64,000 nucleotides of DNA from an uncultured Spirochaetaceae bacterium (GCA_944390015.1 CALXOL010000002.1:1-64000); one strand, 5' to 3'; positions 17,188-26,889 are shown, counted from the stretch's first letter. Numbers and translations: made by a program. The notes: generated by a model from the sequence alone, not told the origin.

Positions 17188-18297
17188 ATGAACACGTTTA
17201 AAAGGAATGTAATATTCACCGCTTTAGTCATTTTCATACTCTTTCTGGCGTTCAGGTACTACGGGTACATTGAGACGTTTCTTCATTCCTTTTTCGACAG
17301 TCTTGCATCGATAGTGATTGGAGCTGTGATGGCATATGTGCTGAATCTTCCGATGTCATTTCTCGAATCAAGGCTTTTTTATCGTGTTAAAAAGGGCAGG
17401 CGGGTTCTTTCAATACTGCTTTCAATAGTCATTGTCGTGATAATAGTCGCTCTTATATTCTCGTATATCATCCCACGTTTCATAGAATCCCTTACCCTCC
17501 TTATAAACAGCCTCCCAGTCTTTTTATCCGATCTGGCGGAGCTTGCCTCGGATTCTTTAGATTCCTATATCGAGAGCCTGAGCGAATATCTAAGGCCGCT
17601 TGAGAACCTGAGGGCGTTCCTGACAGAGAGGCGTGATGTGATTGTCGATGAGATTTTCTCCCTCGTGGGATCTCTTGTCGGCCTGATTGTATCACTTGTC
17701 CTTTCCCTTGCTTTCGCAATTTACATGCTTGCTGGAAAGGAGAAGATCCAAGGTGGCATAAAGAGGCTCATGAACGCATATCTGGGACGTAAGAGGAGCG
17801 ATAACGCACTTTCCGTCCTGGCAAAAGCAAATTCAATTTTCAAGCGTTTCTTCATCGGCCAGGTAACGGAGGCCGCAATACTCGGCTCCCTTGCCGCAGT
17901 CGGTATGATGATTCTTCGTCTTCCCTATGCTACGGCAATTGGAGCGCTGATAGGTGTAACTGCGCTCATTCCTATCGCTGGAGCGTGGATAGGGGCTATA
18001 GTAGGGGCTATCATGATATTCCCGATAAGCCCTGTGAAGGCGATAGTTTTCCTGGTTTTCATCCTTATTCTTCAGCAGACGGAAAACAATGTAATCTATC
18101 CGAGAGTGGTCGGCTCTTCAATAGGACTACCTGGCATATGGGTGCTTGCTGCTATTACCGTGGGAGGAGGACTTGGTGGGGTCGCGGGAATGCTTGTGGC
18201 CGTTCCTACTGTCGCACTCATTGTCGCCCTTATCGATGAGGATGCGGAAAAGAGGCTCAATAAGAGGGAGTCGAGCTTTACAGATACCATTGTCTAG
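17188..18297 (+). CDS. AI-2E family (PerM-like) membrane transporter
   Basis: The 369-residue protein has paired N-terminal membrane helices (FTALVIFILFLAF, VLSILLSIVIVVIIVALIFSY), a central soluble stretch and a C-terminal membrane block rich in glycine (IPIAGAWIGAIVGAIM, PGIWVLAAITVGGGLGG), the pattern of the AI-2E/PerM/YdiK family. Members export small molecules or exchange Na+ and H+; the substrate is not predictable. I prefer the ATG at 17188, which begins MNTFKRN as in relatives and lies 7 nt after a -10 TATCAT. The upstream in-frame ATG at 17146 would translate the promoter. Its stop overlaps the convergent exonuclease gene by 4 bp. Confidence 0.82.
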   Translation: MNTFKRNVIFTALVIFILFLAFRYYGYIETFLHSFFDSLASIVIGAVMAYVLNLPMSFLESRLFYRVKKGRRVLSILLSIVIVVIIVALIFSYIIPRFIESLTLLINSLPVFLSDLAELASDSLDSYIESLSEYLRPLENLRAFLTERRDVIVDEIFSLVGSLVGLIVSLVLSLAFAIYMLAGKEKIQGGIKRLMNAYLGRKRSDNALSVLAKANSIFKRFFIGQVTEAAILGSLAAVGMMILRLPYATAIGALIGVTALIPIAGAWIGAIVGAIMIFPISPVKAIVFLVFILILQQTENNVIYPRVVGSSIGLPGIWVLAAITVGGGLGGVAGMLVAVPTVALIVALIDEDAEKRLNKRESSFTDTIV

Positions 18298-19706
18298 GAG
18301 AGCACTCTCTTCTTAAGAGCCTTGCCGTAATCATAGAGGGCCTTGTAAATCAGCTTGTCATGTGCATTCGTCTCGATGCTGTCCATGTGCTCCGTGCATT
18401 CTCTTAAATAGAGCTCAATTGGCTTTGCATATTTGCTTGGTGGGTTGATGAGCCTGGATGCACAGAAGTTTTTCCACTGGAGCCTCTCTTTCTCACTTAG
18501 GCTCTCAGGCCAGTTGCGTGCGACCATGCGCCAGAGCAGCTTGTGATACTTCTCGTCTTCGAAGTTATACTCTCCTGCCTTCAGTTTTTCTGCTGGGCTC
18601 AGCTTCTCTATGTCTTTAAGCTTCTCCTTGTCCGCTTCACTTAGAAACCTGTCATAGATCGTATAGTCCGCATCGCTTTCACTCTCATAATCCTTTTTCG
18701 CACTCAATGCCTCCGTTAGATTAAACAGATAGCGATGCTCTCTTCTTATTTTCTCGGCTTTCTCCTCGACTTGCTTTCTCGTAAAGCCTAGACGGCGCTC
18801 GCAGTCGCTGTTCATTACGCTCATCGGAGCGATGAACGGACATTTATTCGCCATGACCTTTACTATTCCAACCTCCCGGAGATCCTCAACTCCTTCAAGG
18901 CTCTCAGGAATCTCATACGTCAGGTCAAAACAGTATATCTCGTTTCCTCTCTCCTTATTCGCCATCAGCGGTAGGATCGGGTGTGTGTTCCCCCTTTCTG
19001 AGACGTAATAGGCACTTGTATGCAGTACAGGACGGTGCCTGATAGGATCCAGGAGCGCCCAGATCTCATTCTTAAACCTGTGCGAGAACGAAAATGAGAA
19101 TAGTTTAGGCTGTTTTTCCATTATGAGTCTCGCTACGTCGATTGTGGCCCTTACATCCACAAGGGCATCATGCGCTCCTTCCTGGTCTATGTGGTTCACC
19201 CTTGTGATATCTGTGAGTTTGAAGCTGGTGAAACCGGTCTCTGGGTTTATTGCCGAGAAATCTATTCCATCTGGACGGAGATCCTTCGTTGCCCTCACGA
19301 GATTCATGATATCCCAGCGGCTCCTGCCTTCCTTATATTCCCTCTCAAACGGATCAAAAAGATTCCTGTAAAGGGTTGCACGTATGCATTCATCATCAAA
19401 ATTGACGTTATTGAATCCCGCAGCAACCGTTCCTGGAACCAGGAACATTTCATTTATCTTCTTTATGAAATCATGCTCCCTGATACCCTTCTCGTTCACC
19501 TCCTGGGGTGTCAGTCCTGTGACGATGCAGCTCTCGGGATTCGGTAGATAGTCATCACTGAGCTTAGAGTAAAGGAGTACCGGTTCTTCTATGATGTTGA
19601 GTTGTAAGTCCGTTCTGATAAGGGCTGCCTGTGCAATCCTGTCTACCCTTGGATTAAGTCCGAAGGTCTCGAGATCGTACCAAAGTATCGATTTTGCATA
19701 ATTCAT
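18294..19706 (-). CDS. sbcB: Exodeoxyribonuclease I
   Basis: The 470-residue protein is a DEDD-type 3'-5' single-strand DNA exonuclease: motif ILWYDLETFGLNPRVDRIAQ (Exo I), AGFNNVNFDDECIRATLYRNL (Exo II) and HDALVDVRATIDVARLI (Exo III). The downstream SH3-like and C-terminal regions also resemble ExoI. It acts in recombination and mismatch repair. There is no Shine-Dalgarno; an extended -10 (TGCTATTAT, hexamer 19719-19714) ends 7 nt before the ATG, so a leaderless mRNA is likely. An SbcB homologue is mostly known from proteobacteria, so transfer is possible. Confidence 0.9.
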   Translation of the reverse strand: MNYAKSILWYDLETFGLNPRVDRIAQAALIRTDLQLNIIEEPVLLYSKLSDDYLPNPESCIVTGLTPQEVNEKGIREHDFIKKINEMFLVPGTVAAGFNNVNFDDECIRATLYRNLFDPFEREYKEGRSRWDIMNLVRATKDLRPDGIDFSAINPETGFTSFKLTDITRVNHIDQEGAHDALVDVRATIDVARLIMEKQPKLFSFSFSHRFKNEIWALLDPIRHRPVLHTSAYYVSERGNTHPILPLMANKERGNEIYCFDLTYEIPESLEGVEDLREVGIVKVMANKCPFIAPMSVMNSDCERRLGFTRKQVEEKAEKIRREHRYLFNLTEALSAKKDYESESDADYTIYDRFLSEADKEKLKDIEKLSPAEKLKAGEYNFEDEKYHKLLWRMVARNWPESLSEKERLQWKNFCASRLINPPSKYAKPIELYLRECTEHMDSIETNAHDKLIYKALYDYGKALKKRVLS

Positions 19707-19713
19707 AGCTCTG

Positions 19714-19742
19714 ATAATAGCATAAAAGAAGAGTTTTTTCAG
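19714..19742 (-). promoter_or_regulatory. Promoter of sbcB, extended -10 and leaderless type
   Basis: A -35 CTGAAA lies 17 nt before TATTAT (19719-19714), preceded by TGC, and 7 nt separate the hexamer from the ATG at 19706. Confidence 0.5.
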
Positions 19743-19804
19743 AAAATTGAGACTTTGGTAATGAAGTTTTCACATCTATTCTATATTCTAAAGTGGGAGA
19801 GTTT

Positions 19805-21079
19805 ATGAAGGATTCCAAAAAAGAGATAATATCATGGGCATTGTATGACTGGGCGAACTCCGCTTTTGCAACTACCGTTATGGCGGCGTTCTTTCCGATT
19901 TTCTTCTCACAGTACTGGGCTTATGGGGCAGATAGTGCGACTAGTACGTTCTATCTGGGATTGGCCAATAGTTTCGCAAGCATCCTGGTTGCTGCGATGG
20001 CACCGATTATTGGCGCTATAGCCGACAGAGGAAGTTACAGGAAGAAGCTGCTGATCTTCTTTGCCTTTCTTGGTGCGGTAATGACGGGGGGGCTTTGGTT
20101 CGTCTCGATGGGCGCATGGCCTGTTGCCGTCATCCTCTATGTTTTCGCTAATATCGGTTTTGCAAGTGCCAACTCATTCTATGACAGCATGCTTACTACG
20201 GTGGCAAGTGAAAAGAAGGTTGATTTCGTATCCTCACTCGGATACGGACTTGGATATATAGGGGGAGGACTTCTGTTCCTTTTGAATGTCCTCATGTATC
20301 TGATGCCGGGTGTGTTTGGCATACCAGACGGTCCGACTGCCATAAGAATAAGCTTTGTAATGGTTGCCATCTGGTGGATCGTCTTTACTCTTCCTTTTGC
20401 ATTCTTCGTAAAAGAGGAAAAAGGGGAGAGCGTCAGGCTTAAAGATGCGATGAGGGATGGTTTTTCCCAGATAGCTCTTACCCTCAGGAGTCTTAAGAAT
20501 CTTAAGAACACGGCCATATTCCTCTTGGCATACTGGTGTTATATAGACGGTGTTGATACCATAATCCGTATGGCGACGGATTACGGAACTGCGTTGGGCT
20601 TTCCTTCTGAGAGCCTGATTGTGGCATTGCTCATCACACAGTTCGTTGCATTCCCATCGGCTATTCTATATAACATTCTTGGAAAGAAAATCGGGGTAAG
20701 ACGGGCGATATTAATCGCAATCGGCGCTTATGCACTGATTGCCGTCATCGGGTTCTTCATGAACGATGTAAGCCAGTTTTATATCCTGGCATGCTGCATA
20801 GGGCTTTTCCAGGGTGGTATCCAGGCTCTGTCTAGAAGTTATTATACACGCCTTATTCCTAAGGAGCATACCTCTGAGTTCTATGGATTTTTCAACATGC
20901 TCGGTAAGTTTGCCGCTATAATAGGACCTTTCCTGGTTGGCCTCGTGACGCTTATTACGGGGGAGCAGAGATACGGAATCGTATCCCTTGTGATTCTGTT
21001 CTTAGTCGGATTCATCCTCTTAAGGAAGGTTGATGAGGCAGAAGCTGAGAAGGAGATCAAGGCTTTCTCATCAAAATGA
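19805..21079 (+). CDS. MFS transporter, UMF1 (Atg22-like) family
   Basis: The 424-residue protein has about twelve membrane helices and the UMF1 opening WALYDWANSAFATTVMAAFFP, plus the inter-domain motif FFVKEEKGE and the GALSRSYYTRLIP-type motif (here IQALSRSYYTRLIP). Substrates of bacterial UMF1 members are poorly known. I chose ATG 19805, preceded by GGGAG; the GTG at 19793 overlaps that site. A run of seven Gs lies in the coding region near 20086 and is in frame. A GH3 glucosidase follows after a terminator, so sugar uptake is a reasonable guess, but only a guess. Confidence 0.85.
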   Translation: MKDSKKEIISWALYDWANSAFATTVMAAFFPIFFSQYWAYGADSATSTFYLGLANSFASILVAAMAPIIGAIADRGSYRKKLLIFFAFLGAVMTGGLWFVSMGAWPVAVILYVFANIGFASANSFYDSMLTTVASEKKVDFVSSLGYGLGYIGGGLLFLLNVLMYLMPGVFGIPDGPTAIRISFVMVAIWWIVFTLPFAFFVKEEKGESVRLKDAMRDGFSQIALTLRSLKNLKNTAIFLLAYWCYIDGVDTIIRMATDYGTALGFPSESLIVALLITQFVAFPSAILYNILGKKIGVRRAILIAIGAYALIAVIGFFMNDVSQFYILACCIGLFQGGIQALSRSYYTRLIPKEHTSEFYGFFNMLGKFAAIIGPFLVGLVTLITGEQRYGIVSLVILFLVGFILLRKVDEAEAEKEIKAFSSK

Positions 21080-21083
21080 TTCA

Positions 21084-21111
21084 AAGGTCGGTATTCCCGG
21101 CCTTATTTTTT
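21084..21111 (+). terminator. Terminator after UMF1 transporter
   Basis: AAGGTCGG (21084-21091) pairs with CCGGCCTT (21097-21104) around TATTC, followed by ATTTTTT. Confidence 0.75.
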
Positions 21112-21161
21112 ACCATATCGGCGCTCTCTCATGCTATCATTCATTCTTGTAGGAGTTACAC

Positions 21162-23465
21162 ATGGACGCAGAGAAGATGGTAAAAGAGATGACGCTTGAG
21201 GAGAAGGCGGCATTAACAGTCGGTGCCGATTTCTGGCATTTTGAAGATAACGAGAGGCTTTCTCTTCCTAAAATCCTGGTTACCGACGGCCCTCATGGTA
21301 TTAGGAAGCAGAAGATAATAGATTCCCCCATGGGCTCAGGTGAGAGCGTCGAGGCGACCTGCTTTACTCCCGCATGTCTTTCAGCTTCCAGCTGGGATCC
21401 ATCACTTCTTGAAGTGGAGGGTGATGCGATAGCAAAGGAAGCGATAAGCGAGGGTGTATCCATAGTTCTTGGCCCCGGTACGAACATCAAGCGCAGCCCG
21501 CTTTGCGGAAGGAATTTCGAATATTTCAGCGAAGACCCGTATCTTGCCGGATGCATGGCCTCTTCCTGGATAAAGGGGGTTCAAAAAAACGGAGTGGGAA
21601 CATCGCTGAAACACTTTGCGGCTAACAGTCAGGAGAAGAAAAGGCTGATTAGCAACTCCGTGGTAGATGAGAGGGCGCTCAGGGAGATTTATCTTGCTGC
21701 GTTTGAAAAGGCGGTGAGGGAGAGTCGGCCATGGACCATCATGTGCTCTTATAACATGATAAATGGAACATACGCCTCTGATAACAAATGGCTACTTACA
21801 GAGGTGCTCAGAAAAGAATGGGGCTTCGATGGTCTTGTCGTTACTGACTGGGGTGCCATGAATGACCGCATAGAGGGGATTAAAGCTGGACTGGATATCG
21901 AAATGCCCGGTCCGAACAGGTCCAATGTCGATGCCGTTATAAAAGCCGTGAAGGAGAAGAGACTCAGCATTGAAGATCTCGATAGGGTTGTTTTGAGAAT
22001 AGTCAAGACGATATTGAAGGCTCTAAATTGTAAGAAGGGTGAACCATATGATAAGAATGCGCATCATGAGATAGTAAGAATGATAGCCTCATCTTCATTC
22101 ATCCTTTTAAAGAACGAGCTGTTGCTTCCTCTCTCTAAGGATAAGAGCTATGCGGTTCTTGGTGAGTTTGCAAAGAAGCCGAGGATACAGGGCAATGGAA
22201 GCAGCCAGATAAACAGCAATTATGTCTCCTCTCCGCTTGAGGAACTTGAAAACGCAGGTTATGACGTTGAGTATGCAGCCGGTTATTGTCTCGATGGGGC
22301 TCATAATGAAGAAGAGCTTTGCTCTGATGCTGTCGCACTGGCAGGGAAAAAAGATGCTGTGATCATATTTGCCGGTCTTACCTTGGAGAGTGAGAGCGAG
22401 GGGTTCGACCGTGCTTCTCTCGATATGCCGCTTGGGCATAACAGGCTCATCGAGGAAGTGGCAAAAGTGAACGATAATGTGGTAGTAGTGCTTTATGGTG
22501 GCTCTCCCTTCCTGATGCCATGGCTCGATAAGGTGAAAAGCGTATTGCTTGCATATCTGCCAGGGGATGCCGCAGGGGAAGCTACCGTTGATGTCTTAAG
22601 CGGCAGGGTCAACCCCTCTGGAAAGCTTGCTGAGACATTCCCTCTCTCAGTTGAAGATACGCCATGTTACGGGAATTTTGCTACAGAGGAGAGGAACGTG
22701 CTTTATAAAGAGTCCATTCTTGTCGGCTACAGGTATTATGATTATATGCAAAAACCGGTGCTCTTCCCGTTTGGCTATGGTTTAAGCTACACGACTTTCT
22801 CCTATGATGAGATCAAGGTGAGTTTCAATCAGGAGAAAAAGAGTGGAGAGATCTCCGTCCTTGTGCGTAACACTGGAGGCTATGATGGAGCTGAGGTTGT
22901 TGAACTCTATGTGGAGAAAGTGGATAGCCGCATATTCCGCCCGTTGAGAGAACTTAAGGGCTTTAAGAAGGTATTTCTTAAAAGAGGTGAAGCGAAATGG
23001 GTCTCCATTCCTATTGATGAGAGGACGTTCTCTTATTACTCAGTACCCCTTGGAAAATTCGACATCGAGGATGGAGAGTACCGTCTTTATGCCGCTTCGT
23101 CATCGAGGGATCTCCGACTCTCCGTAACTCTCTGTGTGGATGGCAATAAGAATCCTGAGGCCATGCCGTGGAGACCAGGGGATGACTTTGCACTCCTTTT
23201 CAAGCATTCAAAGCTTCCTCTTTCTCCCGAAAGTGGTAAAATAACATTGAACTCCTCTCTCTCCGAGGTTCTTGCTGATGAGAAGGCGTCAAAGTATTTC
23301 AAACCAATCTTTGATGCATTCATAACACCGTTTATCGGGAAGACGGATGGTCTGAGCCGTATGCAGCTGGCAATGGCTGCAGATATGCCTCTCAGGGCGG
23401 CTGCGGTCATGACGGGAATCCTCACTCAGGATGAGTTGAGAAAGAAACTTGAGCAGTTGGACTGA
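21162..23465 (+). CDS. Beta-glucosidase-type glycoside hydrolase, family GH3
   Basis: The 767-residue enzyme removes terminal beta-linked glucose or a related sugar. Residues 1-300 form the GH3 TIM-barrel domain with the nucleophile Asp in VVTDWGA near 228 and the substrate-binding KHFAANSQEKKR. A GH3 C-terminal domain and a fibronectin III-like domain follow (AEVVELYVEKVDSRIFRPLRELKGF). About 100 extra residues at the end (from roughly 665) contain a helical segment LSEVLADEKASKYFKPIFDA, which I have seen as an appended domain in some clostridial GH3 enzymes. No signal peptide is present, so it is cytoplasmic. AGGAG precedes the ATG. Confidence 0.92.
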   Translation: MDAEKMVKEMTLEEKAALTVGADFWHFEDNERLSLPKILVTDGPHGIRKQKIIDSPMGSGESVEATCFTPACLSASSWDPSLLEVEGDAIAKEAISEGVSIVLGPGTNIKRSPLCGRNFEYFSEDPYLAGCMASSWIKGVQKNGVGTSLKHFAANSQEKKRLISNSVVDERALREIYLAAFEKAVRESRPWTIMCSYNMINGTYASDNKWLLTEVLRKEWGFDGLVVTDWGAMNDRIEGIKAGLDIEMPGPNRSNVDAVIKAVKEKRLSIEDLDRVVLRIVKTILKALNCKKGEPYDKNAHHEIVRMIASSSFILLKNELLLPLSKDKSYAVLGEFAKKPRIQGNGSSQINSNYVSSPLEELENAGYDVEYAAGYCLDGAHNEEELCSDAVALAGKKDAVIIFAGLTLESESEGFDRASLDMPLGHNRLIEEVAKVNDNVVVVLYGGSPFLMPWLDKVKSVLLAYLPGDAAGEATVDVLSGRVNPSGKLAETFPLSVEDTPCYGNFATEERNVLYKESILVGYRYYDYMQKPVLFPFGYGLSYTTFSYDEIKVSFNQEKKSGEISVLVRNTGGYDGAEVVELYVEKVDSRIFRPLRELKGFKKVFLKRGEAKWVSIPIDERTFSYYSVPLGKFDIEDGEYRLYAASSSRDLRLSVTLCVDGNKNPEAMPWRPGDDFALLFKHSKLPLSPESGKITLNSSLSEVLADEKASKYFKPIFDAFITPFIGKTDGLSRMQLAMAADMPLRAAAVMTGILTQDELRKKLEQLD

Positions 23466-23472
23466 AAGAATT

Positions 23473-23500
23473 TTGCTCTATGCTGAAAACATGCTATCAT
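23473..23500 (+). promoter_or_regulatory. Promoter, extended -10
   Basis: TTGCTC (23473-23478), a 16-nt spacer and TATCAT (23495-23500) preceded by TGC lie upstream of the secreted-protein and hexokinase genes. Confidence 0.5.
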
Positions 23501-23532
23501 CAGTGTAAGATTCTTATGGAGGACAAATATTG

Positions 23533-24168
23533 ATGAGGAAGATTTTTTTTCCTGCCGTTCTTTTTGTCTTCTGCTGCTCTGTGTCAGGCGCTGTGAGTTT
23601 GAGGGAGACGAACATAGCGCTTTCTTCGGCATTGGACTGCACGCTCTCTGCGGCTGCAGCCGTTACATCTTATCCTGCGATTTCATTACAAGGTGTGTCG
23701 TTTGAGTATGATGAGGATGGTATTCCTTGGAAGGTCGTATTCACCCGTTCCGATATCTCCTCGTATTCTGGAGCCTTGTCCTTTTCAGGAGAAGGTAAGA
23801 GAAGCTGGTATGATGCGCTTCTTGGGCAGAACGGCACGTATTTTTCCCCACTGAGGAAGAAGGCGATCGATTATCTTTCTTCATCCACGTATTGCTCTGG
23901 ATCATTAGTGCTTGATGGCACGATCACACTTGATGTAGAAGAGGCAAAGAATCTTGAGCTGCTTTATTATGATTCATCATGGGCGGATCTTGTACTTCCT
24001 CTTTCAATCAGTCTCATGATAAGTGGCAGTGAGGTGGATTCCTCGTTGATTCTTGAAGGGGATATTGAAATTATCGGTGGTGATGATTCGAAGATTACGG
24101 TATACTCAGATAATCTAAGCATAAACGGTGAGAGAATCAGTTTCTCACCGTTTGAGATTGCATACTGA
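23533..24168 (+). CDS. Secreted protein of unknown function
   Basis: The 211-residue product begins with a signal peptide (MRKIFFPAVLFVFCCSVSGA, cut after SGA) and is then rich in Ser, Asp and beta-strand-like residues. I do not recognise a family. GGAGGA lies upstream of the ATG at 23533. A run of eight Ts in the signal-peptide codons is a possible slippage site but is short. The gene precedes hexokinase by 13 nt and is probably cotranscribed. Its last codons contain a strong hairpin. Confidence 0.55.
   Translation: MRKIFFPAVLFVFCCSVSGAVSLRETNIALSSALDCTLSAAAAVTSYPAISLQGVSFEYDEDGIPWKVVFTRSDISSYSGALSFSGEGKRSWYDALLGQNGTYFSPLRKKAIDYLSSSTYCSGSLVLDGTITLDVEEAKNLELLYYDSSWADLVLPLSISLMISGSEVDSSLILEGDIEIIGGDDSKITVYSDNLSINGERISFSPFEIAY
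24124..24152 (+). other. Strong hairpin in the 3' end of the secreted-protein gene
   Basis: AACGGTGAGA (24124-24133) pairs perfectly with TCTCACCGTT (24143-24152) around a 9-nt loop. It lies inside coding sequence 30 nt upstream of the hexokinase start. No T-run follows, so it is more likely an mRNA stability or expression-balancing element than a terminator. Confidence 0.45.
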
Positions 24169-24181
24169 AAAAGGAGACGCT

Positions 24182-25474
24182 ATGGACAAGGTTGATGATT
24201 TCCTGAAAAGACATATGTTGAAGGCCGATATGATAGATGAGGATGAAGTCCTATCCCTCTTTTTAAGTGAGATGGAGAAAGGGCTGAAAGGTGAGAAAAG
24301 CAGTCTTCAGATGATACCTACTTACTGCACTCTTGACAGTGATATCAAGGCAGGAGATAAGGTGATAGTCCTTGATGCTGGTGGAACGAATTTCAGGACA
24401 TGCCTTGTTACTTTCGATGAGAATCTGGAGCCTCAGATCAGTGATTTCAGGAAAGTCGGGATGCCTGGCGTAATGAGCGAGGTCAGTGCGAAGGCTTTCT
24501 TCTCAACCCTTGCCGACAATGTGGAGCGCCTGATTGATAAATCAGATAAAATAGGCTTCTGTTTCTCTTATGCTGCCGCCATTACCGAGGACCATGATGG
24601 TATTCCAATCATGTTCTCCAAAGAGATAAAAGCGCCTGAGGTAATCGGTATGCCGATAGGAAAGTCACTATTGGCTGAACTCTCATCCCGCGGTCATGAC
24701 GTATCTAAAAAGAAGGTGTCAGTTGTAAATGATACGGTTGCCACCCTTCTTGCGACAAAAGCCAAATGCCTGGATGCATGCTCAGGTTACATCGGATTCA
24801 TCCTCGGAACCGGGACAAACACCGCCTATGCCGAATTGAACAGCAACATAAGCAAGATAAACATGGCTGATAAGAATGAGAGGCAGATAATCAACGTTGA
24901 ATCCGGGGATATGCGCATCACGCTCGGTGATATCGATCAGAAGTTCATCGCGGGAACCAAGGATCCTGAGAGTTATTTCTTCGAAAAAGCCATAAGCGGT
25001 GCATATCTGGGGCCGTTCAGCCACATGGTGATAAGCCAGGCAATAGCAGAAGGTGTGTTATCTTCTTCTTTCGCTAAGAAGTTTGAAACACTTCCTACTT
25101 TATCTACAACATACATGTCGAACTATCTGGAGATGCCGCACAACACGGATTACGTGCTTGTTTCCATGTTGGATAGCGAAGAGGATGCGACCGCTCTTTA
25201 TAAGATAATTGACAGCATAATTGAAAGAGCCGCAAAGCTTACCGCTATAAACCTTAGTGCTGCCGTCATAAAGAGCGATCTGGGAAATGTTCCAAGGCTT
25301 CCCGTTATAATCAATGCCGATGGAACGACATTCTATAAGACGGAGAATCTTGAGTTCTATACGAGGAAATACCTTTTCGACATACTCCAGAAGAAACATG
25401 GAAGGTATGTGAAGATCGTAAATGTTCCCGACAGCCCCGTATATGGAGCCGCCATAGCAGGATGTTCCATCTAA
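24182..25474 (+). CDS. Hexokinase, eukaryotic-type
   Basis: The 430-residue enzyme phosphorylates hexoses with ATP. It matches the eukaryotic hexokinase family rather than bacterial ROK glucokinases: phosphate-1 motif VIVLDAGGTNFRTCLV, the substrate region GFCFSYAAAI and ILGTGTNTAYAE, and the late glycine motif PVIINADGTTFYKT. Spirochaetes such as Treponema are known to carry this type. AGGAGA precedes the ATG at 24182; upstream in-frame starts run into the previous gene. A PLP kinase and a nucleosidase follow at 1 bp and in overlap, so these form an operon. Confidence 0.88.
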   Translation: MDKVDDFLKRHMLKADMIDEDEVLSLFLSEMEKGLKGEKSSLQMIPTYCTLDSDIKAGDKVIVLDAGGTNFRTCLVTFDENLEPQISDFRKVGMPGVMSEVSAKAFFSTLADNVERLIDKSDKIGFCFSYAAAITEDHDGIPIMFSKEIKAPEVIGMPIGKSLLAELSSRGHDVSKKKVSVVNDTVATLLATKAKCLDACSGYIGFILGTGTNTAYAELNSNISKINMADKNERQIINVESGDMRITLGDIDQKFIAGTKDPESYFFEKAISGAYLGPFSHMVISQAIAEGVLSSSFAKKFETLPTLSTTYMSNYLEMPHNTDYVLVSMLDSEEDATALYKIIDSIIERAAKLTAINLSAAVIKSDLGNVPRLPVIINADGTTFYKTENLEFYTRKYLFDILQKKHGRYVKIVNVPDSPVYGAAIAGCSI

Positions 25475-25475
25475 G

Positions 25476-26291
25476 ATGAGCAAGGTTATTGCAATCCATG
25501 ATCTGAGTCTCTGGTCCAAGTCCAGCCTATCCTTGGTACACCCCGTACTGGAGGCTATGGGTCATGAGACCTTCTTGCTTCCTACCATGATTTTGAGCAC
25601 CCAGAGTGACGGATATCCTCATCTTGAAAAGATCGATCTCTCCTCTTCCGTTTATTCCTATTACAAGTGCATTAAGGATTATGGCTATTCATTTGATGCC
25701 GTCTATTCCGGCTATCTTGGAAACGTGGATACGGCTAAGGCCGTTGGAATGATCGCAGAAGAAGAGAACACATTCATTCTTGTCGATCCTGTGCTTGGAG
25801 ATAACGGGGAGCTCTATCAGGATCTAAAAGCTGAGAATGTCGATTCAATCCGTTCTCTCACTTCTCATGCGAATGTGATAACCCCAAACATCACGGAGGC
25901 TTCCATACTGACAGAGTCCTCAATGCTTGAGCGTTATACTAACGCAGAGATATCATCGCTTATCGGTAAGCTCAAAAGAATCGGGCCGGGCCGTGGGGTT
26001 ATTACGTCGGTTCCCCTATCCATAGGGCAGCTGGCAAACGTGACATATGATGAGGATGAGATCAGGTTGTTTTCATTTGAAGACATAGGAGTATCGTATC
26101 CGGGTAGTGGCGATCTTTTTGCATCTCTTTTCCTCTCGATGTACCTTGCAGGATATTCATTCTTTACGGCAGTGAAACTTAGTGGTGAGATAACAAGCCG
26201 GGCCGTGCGTTATGCCAAGGAGAGTAAGAGGGAGAGGAGGATGGGCATCTCCCTTGTCCCAGTGATGGAGGATGTCAGAAAGATATTATGA
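25476..26291 (+). CDS. Pyridoxal kinase-like protein (PdxY/PdxK family)
   Basis: The 271-residue ribokinase-fold protein phosphorylates pyridoxal or a related vitamer to make PLP. It has the family's VDPVLGDNGELY substrate motif, ITPNITEASIL, and the anion-hole/catalytic GSGDLFASLFL, where family members usually have GTGDLF. The start codon follows the hexokinase stop after 1 nt and the stop overlaps the next gene. Hydroxymethylpyrimidine kinase activity cannot be excluded from sequence alone. Confidence 0.82.
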   Translation: MSKVIAIHDLSLWSKSSLSLVHPVLEAMGHETFLLPTMILSTQSDGYPHLEKIDLSSSVYSYYKCIKDYGYSFDAVYSGYLGNVDTAKAVGMIAEEENTFILVDPVLGDNGELYQDLKAENVDSIRSLTSHANVITPNITEASILTESSMLERYTNAEISSLIGKLKRIGPGRGVITSVPLSIGQLANVTYDEDEIRLFSFEDIGVSYPGSGDLFASLFLSMYLAGYSFFTAVKLSGEITSRAVRYAKESKRERRMGISLVPVMEDVRKIL

Positions 26292-26848
26292 AAGCTCTGA
26301 TAGTCTCAAGCAGCAGGGAGGAGTTAACTGCATTTAAAGATGGGATGTATATAAGGCTCTCTACTGGGGTTGGCCTTTCCCTTGCGGCTGTGGAGACTGC
26401 AAGGGCAATAATTGAGTATTCGCCGGACATTGTAATCAGTGTCGGTAGTGCCGGTAGCATGAAAGCGGATCTTGAGATTGGCAGCATTCTTTCTTTTGAC
26501 AGCGTATATAACAAGGATCAGGATCTTACAGCCTATCATCTACCACCTTTTTCAACACTGAAAAAGGATGGATCGACGCTCTCTGGCATAAGACTAATAG
26601 GAGATCATCATACGCTCCTTTCCTCATCTTCTTTTGCCACGGAGTGTGTTGATGGTTTTGATGCCCAGGATATGGAGTGCTATTCCGTTGCACTTGCATC
26701 ATCGCTGTTCTCAATCAAATGTGCTTCTTTTAAGCTGATTACGGACATGATAGGACAAAAGCCCTTTATCTCTGACTATAGACATATCCTCAGGGATGGA
26801 AGGGCAAGGTTGGAAGTGGAAGTCCGTAGTTTCTTGAAAAATATATAA
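26288..26848 (+). CDS. MTA/SAH nucleosidase-like phosphorylase-superfamily protein
   Basis: The 186-residue protein belongs to the PNP/MTAN superfamily. Visible elements are ISVGSAGSM (the GxAG loop), DAQDMECYSVA, which matches the MTAN segment with the ribose-binding Met-Glu, and KLITDMI near the catalytic Asp. MTA/SAH nucleosidases cleave adenine from methylthioadenosine and S-adenosylhomocysteine. It is shorter than the usual 230 residues, with a reduced middle, so specificity is uncertain. The ATG overlaps the stop of the PLP kinase gene. Confidence 0.75.
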   Translation: MKALIVSSSREELTAFKDGMYIRLSTGVGLSLAAVETARAIIEYSPDIVISVGSAGSMKADLEIGSILSFDSVYNKDQDLTAYHLPPFSTLKKDGSTLSGIRLIGDHHTLLSSSSFATECVDGFDAQDMECYSVALASSLFSIKCASFKLITDMIGQKPFISDYRHILRDGRARLEVEVRSFLKNI

Positions 26849-26889
26849 TGTTCTATTCCTATTTCGGAATATAAAAATTAATTTTAAAT

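Noticed and set aside
20086-20092. G7 run inside the UMF1 transporter gene as a second phase-variation switch
   Set aside because: The frame is intact across it and seven Gs is short for slippage; nothing suggests an alternate state.
24182-25474. Eukaryotic-type hexokinase as evidence of recent transfer from a host
   Set aside because: This hexokinase type is already known in Treponema, so inheritance within the group is simpler.
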